A DNA stretch of 11,546 nt from an uncultured Jannaschia sp. GTDB lineage: Bacteria > Pseudomonadota > Alphaproteobacteria > Rhodobacterales > Rhodobacteraceae. The position numbers and the translations under genes are program-made. Position 1 is the stretch's first letter. Every line of letters begins with the position of its first letter. Where the stretch lies: assembly GCA_937916365.1 (NCBI GenBank), contig CALFSY010000049.1, positions 1-11,546 on the forward strand. The letters run 5' to 3'. Positions 6,334 to 11,546 of this stretch are shown here, in pieces. The notes under the pieces are model-generated. The model was not told the origin of the DNA and ran no database searches. It saw nothing but the letters and a program-made list of their open reading frames with translations.

Positions 6334-8637
6334 ATGCCCGACCTTTTGATCGAATTGTTTTCCGAAGATTTGCCTGCGCGTATGCAATCGACCGCCGCCG
6401 AAACCCTAAGGCGCCTGATCACCGAGGGTTTGGTTGAGGCGGGTTTAACCTACGCCAGCGCGGGCGCATTTGCCACGCCCCGGCGCCTGACGCTGATGGT
6501 AGAGGGGCTGCCGCCCACCTCCCCCGATGTGCGCGAAGATCGGCGCGGCCCCCGCGTTGGCGCGCCCGATCAGGCCCTGGCCGGTTTTTTGCGCAGCACC
6601 GGGTTGCGCCAAGATCAGCTTCAGGTGCGGCCTGATAAAAAGGGCGATGTTTATGTCGCCGTGATCGAACGTCCGGGTCGCCCCGCCGCCGATATTGTGG
6701 CCGACGTCACCGCGCAGGTGATCCGCACCTTTCCTTGGCCCAAATCCATGCGTTGGGGCGCGGGCAGTTTGCGGTGGGCGCGGCCTTTGCGATCTATCCT
6801 ATGTATTCTAAGCGATGAAGCGGGCACACATACCGTGCCGTTCACCGTTGATGGCATCACCGCCGGTGACACGACCGAGGGGCATCGGTTCATGGCCCCG
6901 GGCCGGTTTGCGGTGCTAAACTTTGCCGATTATCAAACCAAGCTGGCCGCCGCACACGTGGTGTTATCGGCCGATGATCGCGCCGCGCGCATTTGGCAAG
7001 ATGCCACCACGCTTGCCTTTGCCCAAGGGTTACAGGTGGTCGAGGATCAGGCCCTGTTGGCCGAGGTTGCGGGGTTGGTTGAATGGCCCGAGGTGTTGAT
7101 GGGCACAATCGGGGCTGAATTTCTGGACCTCCCGGCGGAGGTTTTGCAAACCTCCATGCGCGAACATCAAAAGTTTTTTTCGGTCAAAAACCCCGCCACG
7201 GGCCGCATCGAAAAATTTATCACGGTGGCCAACCTGACCACAGCGGACGGGGGCCAAACCATTTTAGCCGGCAATCAAAAGGTGTTGGCCGCGCGGTTAT
7301 CGGACGCGGTGTTTTTTTGGGAAAACGATCTGCGCGTGGCCCGCGCGGGCATGGGCGATTGGATGGCCGCGTTGGAAAACGTCACGTTTGAGCGGCGCTT
7401 AGGCTCACAAGCCGATCGGATTGCCCGCATCGCAGAGTTGGCGCGCCAAATCGCGCCGATGGTAGGCGCGGATGCAGAGGCCGCCGCAACCGCCGCGCGG
7501 GTGGCCAAGGCCGACCTAAGTTCGGGCATGGTGTATGAATTCCCCGAGCTGCAGGGCACCATGGGCACCTATTACGCCCACGCCGCGGGCCATGCGGCGG
7601 GCATTGCTGCCGTGTGCGCCGAACATTACCAACCCCTGGGTCCGTCGGACGCGGTGCCCACAAACCCCCTATCGGTGGCGGTGGCGTTGGCCGATAAAAT
7701 CGACACCTTAACGGGTTTTTGGGCGATTGATGAAAAACCCACAGGGTCAAAAGACCCCTTTGCCCTGCGCCGCGCGGCGTTGGGGGTGATACGGATTGTG
7801 TTGGAGAATGATTTGCGGATCAAACTCACGAGTATTTTCTCAGTTCAGGCAAAAGCCCTTCATGATTCCCAAGTCCAATTATATTTCAACAGGCTATCTG
7901 CAGATAGTAAAGAATATGATGAATTTTTCAGAGGCATGGTCGGAGTTACGGGGGAGATGTTACAAGATAAAGCATTACTAAAGGAGTTAGAAATGTTTCA
8001 TTCAGAATATAACTCTCCAGGAGAAGATTCGTATAAAACAGAAATTTGGCAAAAAGCAAAAAAATTTATTTTCGATAAAAAAAATATGAAAAAAGGATCA
8101 GAAGATTCTATCGCAGAAAACCTCCTCGCTTTCTTCCACGATCGCCTCAAAGTGCACCTGCGTGGCGAAGGTATCGCGCATGATGTGATTGACGCGGTTT
8201 TGGCCAAACCGCCCACCGATGATTTGGCCCGCGTTGCCGCCCGCGCCCGCGCGTTGCAGGCGTTTTTGAAAACGCCCGATGGCGAAAACCTGGTCCAAGG
8301 GTATCGCCGCGCGGCCAATATCTTGGCCCAGGCCGAGGCACAAGATGGCGTAGACTATCGCATGGCCGATGAAAAATATGCCCAAATGGATGAAGAGCGC
8401 GCCCTGTTTTCCGCCCTTTCCACCGCCCGGCTGGCCATCGCGCCGGCCCTACGGGCAGAGGATTTTACCCTTGCAATGAAAGAAATGGCCAAACTGCGTG
8501 CCCCGATTGATGCGTTTTTTGAGGCAGTGCAAGTTAACACCGATCATCAAATTGTCCGCCGCAATCGGTTGGGGTTGCTGCACCACATTGTCGAAACCTG
8601 CGGGCAGGTCGCAGATTTGTCGCGATTAGAGGGATAA
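6334..8637 (+). CDS. glyS: Glycyl-tRNA synthetase beta subunit
   Basis: The beta subunit of the alpha2beta2 (bacterial) GlyRS, needed for tRNA-Gly binding while the alpha subunit (GlyQ) activates glycine. The start MPDLLIELFSEDLPARMQ is the family signature. Other hallmarks are ATPRRLTLMVEGLP, FPWPKSMRWG, SMREHQKFFSVK, LSDAVFFWENDLR, the HD-like region with ADKIDTLTGFWAI and TGSKDPFALRRAALGVIRI, and the C-terminal LRAPIDAFFEAVQVN. At 767 residues it is longer than most relatives because of an AT-rich in-frame insertion (about 498-595) between the HD-like region and LLAFFHDRLKVHLR. The core on both sides is intact, so the protein is probably functional. No strong ribosome site is seen. glyQ is not immediately upstream; a divergent kinase is there instead, which is unusual. 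Confidence 0.97.
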   Translation: MPDLLIELFSEDLPARMQSTAAETLRRLITEGLVEAGLTYASAGAFATPRRLTLMVEGLPPTSPDVREDRRGPRVGAPDQALAGFLRSTGLRQDQLQVRPDKKGDVYVAVIERPGRPAADIVADVTAQVIRTFPWPKSMRWGAGSLRWARPLRSILCILSDEAGTHTVPFTVDGITAGDTTEGHRFMAPGRFAVLNFADYQTKLAAAHVVLSADDRAARIWQDATTLAFAQGLQVVEDQALLAEVAGLVEWPEVLMGTIGAEFLDLPAEVLQTSMREHQKFFSVKNPATGRIEKFITVANLTTADGGQTILAGNQKVLAARLSDAVFFWENDLRVARAGMGDWMAALENVTFERRLGSQADRIARIAELARQIAPMVGADAEAAATAARVAKADLSSGMVYEFPELQGTMGTYYAHAAGHAAGIAAVCAEHYQPLGPSDAVPTNPLSVAVALADKIDTLTGFWAIDEKPTGSKDPFALRRAALGVIRIVLENDLRIKLTSIFSVQAKALHDSQVQLYFNRLSADSKEYDEFFRGMVGVTGEMLQDKALLKELEMFHSEYNSPGEDSYKTEIWQKAKKFIFDKKNMKKGSEDSIAENLLAFFHDRLKVHLRGEGIAHDVIDAVLAKPPTDDLARVAARARALQAFLKTPDGENLVQGYRRAANILAQAEAQDGVDYRMADEKYAQMDEERALFSALSTARLAIAPALRAEDFTLAMKEMAKLRAPIDAFFEAVQVNTDHQIVRRNRLGLLHHIVETCGQVADLSRLEG
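7822..8115 (+). other. AT-rich in-frame insertion within glyS
   Basis: This block encodes about 98 residues (roughly 498-595 of GlyS) unlike the rest of the gene. Two sample lines, 7861-7920 and 8041-8100, are about 33% and 20% G+C by my count, while flanking lines at 7741-7800 and 8161-8220 are about 63% and 58%. Codons switch too: AGA, AGG, TTA and AAA appear in place of the GC-rich codons outside. The peptide is charged and Lys/Glu-rich and probably helical, with no domain I recognise. A nine-base repeat AGAAGATTC occurs in the same frame at 8022-8030 and 8100-8108. The reading frame is preserved at both ends. In the GlyS proteins I can recall, this linker is only about 10-40 residues. Edges are approximate. 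Confidence 0.7.
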
Positions 8638-8638
8638 C

Positions 8639-8794
8639 ATGTTTCCCTTTAAGGGCAGGTTCGCAGCCGCCCCATATGCCATGCAAAGAAACGTCGCGTC
8701 GGCGTTTTTTGGTAAATCGGTCAAAACCGACTATGGTCTGGACAGTTTCCGCCCACATTGTATTTTCTACGATGTATCCGCGAAAGGGCTGTAA
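8639..8794 (+). CDS. Small ORF fitted between glyS and the PPDK-like gene
   Basis: An open frame of 51 codons starts one base after the glyS stop (TAACATG) and ends in TAATG, sharing its last base with the ATG of the next gene. A GAGGG ribosome-like sequence (8629-8633) in the glyS end lies five bases before the start. The peptide begins MFPFKGRFAAAPYAMQ and ends IFYDVSAKGL; it is rich in Phe, Lys and Ala, has no signal peptide, and is not a family I recognise. The exact fit at both ends suggests translational coupling through the three genes. Against it, a terminator-like hairpin lies inside (8689-8710), and an open frame of this length can occur by chance. It is a tentative gene. Confidence 0.35.
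   Translation: MFPFKGRFAAAPYAMQRNVASAFFGKSVKTDYGLDSFRPHCIFYDVSAKGL
8689..8710 (+). terminator. Possible intrinsic terminator after glyS
   Basis: An eight-pair stem (8689-8696 with 8700-8707, including one T-G pair) closes a CGT loop and ends in six T (8705-8710). Position 52 bases after the glyS stop fits a terminator. The stem is short and partly A-T, and it lies inside the possible 51-codon ORF, so leaky termination or chance is also possible. A second small hairpin, TCGGT-CAAA-ACCGA, follows at 8717-8730. Confidence 0.45.
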
Positions 8795-11343
8795 TGCTTA
8801 CCAACCCTGATTTCATGGAAATTACGGCCACCGCCGAAATTCGCACGTCGACCCATGGCAATCGTGCGAAATGTCTGCAACGTTTGATCCGGCTTGACCT
8901 GCCCGTGCCGATGACTGTGGCGTTGCCGTTTGATACAGTGCGCGCCATTGCCGCCGGTCAATTACCGGATTTGGGGGCATTGACCGGCATTTTCGATTCC
9001 GATGCGTTACTGTCCGTGCGGTCATCCAGCCAAACACCGGATTGGGGTGGCCCCGGCACAATTTTGAACATTGGCATGAACGATGAAAAGGCCGCGGCCT
9101 TGGCCGCCACCCATGGCGCGGATGCCGCGGATGCACTGTATCTGGCGTTTATTCGCGGATACGCCGTGGATGTGTTGCGGCTTGACGCTGATATGTTTGA
9201 TGGCCCGCTCACCCCGCGCCTGGCCAAACGGTATGTTGAGGAAGAGCTAGACGAACCTTTCCCCCAATCCCCCGTGGATCAGCTGGCCGAGGTTTTGCGC
9301 GCCATGGCCCGCGCATGGGATGGCACCACCGCCCGCTTGTTGCGCCAGGCTCAGGGCGCGCCGGCCGACGCCGGTTTGGGATTGGTGGTGCAACGCATGG
9401 CATTGGGCATTGGGCAGGGCGTGTCGGGATCGGGCGTCGTGCAATTTATTGACACCGCAACCGGCGCGCCCAAGATCACAGGCCGCTACCTGGCCCAGGG
9501 GCAGGGGCGCGCAGCGTTAAGCGAACAAAGCGCGCAATATATTCAAAACGATCCGCGCGGCCCTGCGTTAGAAGATCATGCGCCAAAGGCCGTTGCCGCC
9601 CTGCGCAACGCAGGCCGTTTGATGCGCGAAAAATTGCGCGACGAAATGCAAATCGAATTTACCTTAATGGGTGGGCAGCTGTTCATTTTAGACGCCCTGC
9701 GCGCCCCACGTTCGGGTCAAGCGGATGTATCGGTCACAGTGGGTTTGGCGCAAGAGGGCATTATATCGCAACAAGACGCCCTAACCCGGATAGAGCCCTT
9801 TACGTTAAATCAGCTTTTGCATCGCCATGTAAAAGACGCCGCCCCTGGCGATCTATTAACCCAAGGGGTTGCCGCCGCACCGGGGGCTGCGAGCGGTAAA
9901 ATTGTATTTTCCGCCGCCGCCGCCCAGATTTTGGCGGCCCAAGGCGACGCTTGCATTTTGGTGCGCCGCGAAACCAGCCCCGAGGATATTCGCGGGATGC
10001 ATGCCGCCCATGCCATTCTGACGGAAAGGGGCGGGATTACCAGCCATGCCGCTGTCATCGCACGGGGGCTCGGGGTGCCGTGCGTGTCTGGGGCGACGCA
10101 GCTACAACTCGACCCGCGTAAAAAAACGCTAACTGTGCCAGGGCGCAAAGTGTTTCACGAAGGCGATGTGATCACCGTTGATGGATCAACAGGGGATGTA
10201 TTCGTTGGCGCGGTTGAAATGACCGAACCCGCCCTGGGTGGTGCCTTTGCCACATTGATGGAATGGGCCGATGCCGCGCGCGACATCGGTATTCGTGCCA
10301 ATGCCGATACACCGGGGGATGCGGCGGTGGCCCAACGTTTCGGTGTGGATGGGATCGGGTTGTGCCGCACCGAACATATGTTTTTTGACACGGCGCGCTT
10401 AACAGTCATGCGGGAAATGATTTTTGCCGAAAACCCCGATGATCGGGCGGCCGCGCTTGCCCGTCTTTTGCCGATGCAACGGGCCGATTTTGTTTCGTTG
10501 TTTGAGATGATGAAGGGCAAACCGGTTTGTATCCGTCTGTTCGATCCACCGTTGCATGAATTTTTGCCCAGCGATCGTGAAGGCATCCGCGCGTTGGCCG
10601 AGGCCCTTGATTTACCCATTAGTCGTGTTGCCGCACGTATTGAAAGCCTGCAGGAATTTAACCCGATGTTAGGGTTGCGTGGGGTGCGGTTGGGCGTCAC
10701 GGTGCCGGAAATTTATGATATGCAGGCCCGTGCCATTTTCGAAGCAGCGATTGCCGCCGGCCAAGATGATGCAGCGGTTGTGGCGGAAATCATGATCCCG
10801 CTGGTGTCTGCCCGCCGTGAGGTAGAGCTTATAAAAACACGCATTGATGCTGTGGCCGCAGCGGTGCACGCGGCGACGGACCAAGATTTCACGTATCTGT
10901 TGGGGGTGATGGTCGAAACCCCGCGTGCGGCGTTGCGGGCGGGTGAAATCGCCGAACATGCGTCTTTTTTGTCTTTTGGAACCAATGATTTGACCCAAAT
11001 GACCTATGGCCTTAGCCGCGATGACGCAGGGCGCTTTATGTCCGATTACGTTCAAAAAGGCGTTTTTCCGGAGGATCCGTTTACCCAACTTGACCAAGAT
11101 GGGGTAGGGGAATTGTTGCAGCTTGGCGCCACGCGGGGGCGTCAGGCAAGGCGCGATATGATTTTATCTTTGTGTGGTGAACATGGTGGGCATCCCGATG
11201 CGATTGCGTTTTGCCGCGATTCTGGGTTCAATTATATTTCATGTTCGCCCTTTCGTGTGCCCGTGGCCAAATTGGCCGCAGCGCAACTGGCCATCACGTC
11301 CGATAAAGATGCCCTTAAACCGTTAGCGCCTGCTGAACAGTGA
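8794..11343 (+). CDS. ppdK: Pyruvate phosphate dikinase-like enzyme
   Basis: PPDK interconverts pyruvate, ATP and phosphate with PEP, AMP and pyrophosphate. The protein has 849 residues in family order: ATP-grasp (about 1-300), phosphohistidine domain (about 355-460), PEP/pyruvate TIM barrel (about 485-840). The swivelling domain has RGGITSHAAVIARG with H418. The barrel keeps R525 (CRTEHMFF), R581 (CIRLFDPPLHEF), E708, D732 (FGTNDLTQM) and C794 (SLCGEHGG). The ATP-grasp is divergent: the lysine loop reads HGNRAKCL, and the usual QTR reads DAL (300-302), although R76 and E288 are kept. Dikinase activity is therefore likely but not certain; a PEP-utilising relative is the alternative. I chose ATG 8794, with AAAGGG five bases upstream, over the in-frame TTG at 8758. 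It lies downstream of glyS, 156 bases after its stop. Confidence 0.9.
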   Translation: MLTNPDFMEITATAEIRTSTHGNRAKCLQRLIRLDLPVPMTVALPFDTVRAIAAGQLPDLGALTGIFDSDALLSVRSSSQTPDWGGPGTILNIGMNDEKAAALAATHGADAADALYLAFIRGYAVDVLRLDADMFDGPLTPRLAKRYVEEELDEPFPQSPVDQLAEVLRAMARAWDGTTARLLRQAQGAPADAGLGLVVQRMALGIGQGVSGSGVVQFIDTATGAPKITGRYLAQGQGRAALSEQSAQYIQNDPRGPALEDHAPKAVAALRNAGRLMREKLRDEMQIEFTLMGGQLFILDALRAPRSGQADVSVTVGLAQEGIISQQDALTRIEPFTLNQLLHRHVKDAAPGDLLTQGVAAAPGAASGKIVFSAAAAQILAAQGDACILVRRETSPEDIRGMHAAHAILTERGGITSHAAVIARGLGVPCVSGATQLQLDPRKKTLTVPGRKVFHEGDVITVDGSTGDVFVGAVEMTEPALGGAFATLMEWADAARDIGIRANADTPGDAAVAQRFGVDGIGLCRTEHMFFDTARLTVMREMIFAENPDDRAAALARLLPMQRADFVSLFEMMKGKPVCIRLFDPPLHEFLPSDREGIRALAEALDLPISRVAARIESLQEFNPMLGLRGVRLGVTVPEIYDMQARAIFEAAIAAGQDDAAVVAEIMIPLVSARREVELIKTRIDAVAAAVHAATDQDFTYLLGVMVETPRAALRAGEIAEHASFLSFGTNDLTQMTYGLSRDDAGRFMSDYVQKGVFPEDPFTQLDQDGVGELLQLGATRGRQARRDMILSLCGEHGGHPDAIAFCRDSGFNYISCSPFRVPVAKLAAAQLAITSDKDALKPLAPAEQ

Positions 11344-11508
11344 TAATCAAAAATTGGCGTTAAGGGTGATCTCATAAAATGCCAGAATACAGAATGGTCT
11401 GCAGATGTTTGAAAATGTCTCGCACATATGCTACGCAAAGCAGCATACAAAACATCCAGATTCTAAAATATCGGCCAAGGAAACCCTGAGGTAGGGTAAG
11501 GGGGGATA

Positions 11509-11546
11509 ATGAAAATCCAGCGGTCTTTCGCCGTAGTATACGTAGG
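11509..11546 (+). CDS. Start of a further gene (partial)
   Basis: Only 12 codons are visible before the window ends: MKIQRSFAVVYV. A strong purine-rich ribosome site (AAGGGGGG, 11498-11505) lies three bases before the ATG. The basic start followed by hydrophobic residues looks like the beginning of a signal peptide or membrane segment. The product cannot be named. It follows the PPDK-like gene in the same direction after a gap of 165 bases in which I see no clear terminator. Confidence 0.4.
   Translation, partial: MKIQRSFAVVYV

Noticed and set aside
6180..6422. Upstream extension of the sugar kinase (81 more residues)
   Set aside because: The ASKHA fold starts at DIGIDGGG directly after the ATG at 6179, and the extension would overlap the glyS start.
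7822..8115. Intein or intron as explanation of the glyS insertion
   Set aside because: It is too short for an intein, has no Cys/Ser start or HN-Cys end, no endonuclease motif, and the frame is simply open through it.
8709..8737. TTGGTA-17-TATGGT as a promoter for the PPDK-like gene
   Set aside because: Only four of six matches in each box and it overlaps a terminator-like hairpin; not strong enough to list as a feature.
8758..8793. TTG start adding 12 residues to the PPDK-like protein
   Set aside because: The ATG at 8794 has an AAAGGG site five bases upstream and the protein aligns from there.

Overview
The window looks like a piece of an alphaproteobacterial chromosome from the marine Roseobacter group (Rhodobacteraceae). 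The main reasons are a full-length DddP-type DMSP lyase, a GlyRS beta subunit (glyS) followed by a PPDK-like gene, and a BadF-type sugar kinase overlapping nagA. Most genes are fairly GC-rich. Two stretches are clearly AT-rich: the nuclease-like gene at about 1500-2400 and a roughly 300-base block inside glyS at about 7820-8115. No tRNA, rRNA, CRISPR array, insertion sequence or origin was recognised.

Layout. (1) 151-1476 (+): dddP, which cleaves DMSP to DMS and acrylate; all metal-site residues are present. (2) 1513-2392 (+): a PD-(D/E)XK nuclease-like gene broken by one extra G in a G run near 1617-1620. (3) 2415-3362 (-): a LysR-family regulator. (4) 3363-3835: a 473-base divergent intergenic region with three successive hairpins; the last has a 21-bp stem that takes in the ribosome binding site of the next gene. 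(5) 3836-4132 (+): a small secreted protein with a His/Cys-rich segment and an Excalibur calcium-binding motif. (6) 4228-6179 (-): a two-gene amino-sugar operon, BadF-type kinase then nagA, with a 4-base ATGA overlap. (7) 6334-8637 (+): glyS carrying an AT-rich in-frame insertion of about 98 residues. (8) 8639-8794 (+): a possible 51-codon ORF fitted exactly between glyS and the next gene. (9) 8794-11343 (+): a PPDK-like enzyme whose phosphohistidine and PEP-binding domains are intact but whose ATP-grasp domain has lost several canonical residues. (10) 11509-11546 (+): the start of a further gene, cut by the window end.

How the genes fit together. DddP would feed acrylate and DMS metabolism. 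The kinase and NagA would turn GlcNAc into GlcN-6-P, but no transporter or GlcN-6-P deaminase lies in the window. glyS needs GlyQ, which is not next to it here. The 1477-4227 segment (broken nuclease, regulator, structured intergenic region, small secreted protein) reads as an accessory interval between conserved metabolic genes. The observations most worth a second look are the glyS insertion, the RBS-masking hairpin, the altered ATP site of the PPDK-like protein and the abutting small ORF.
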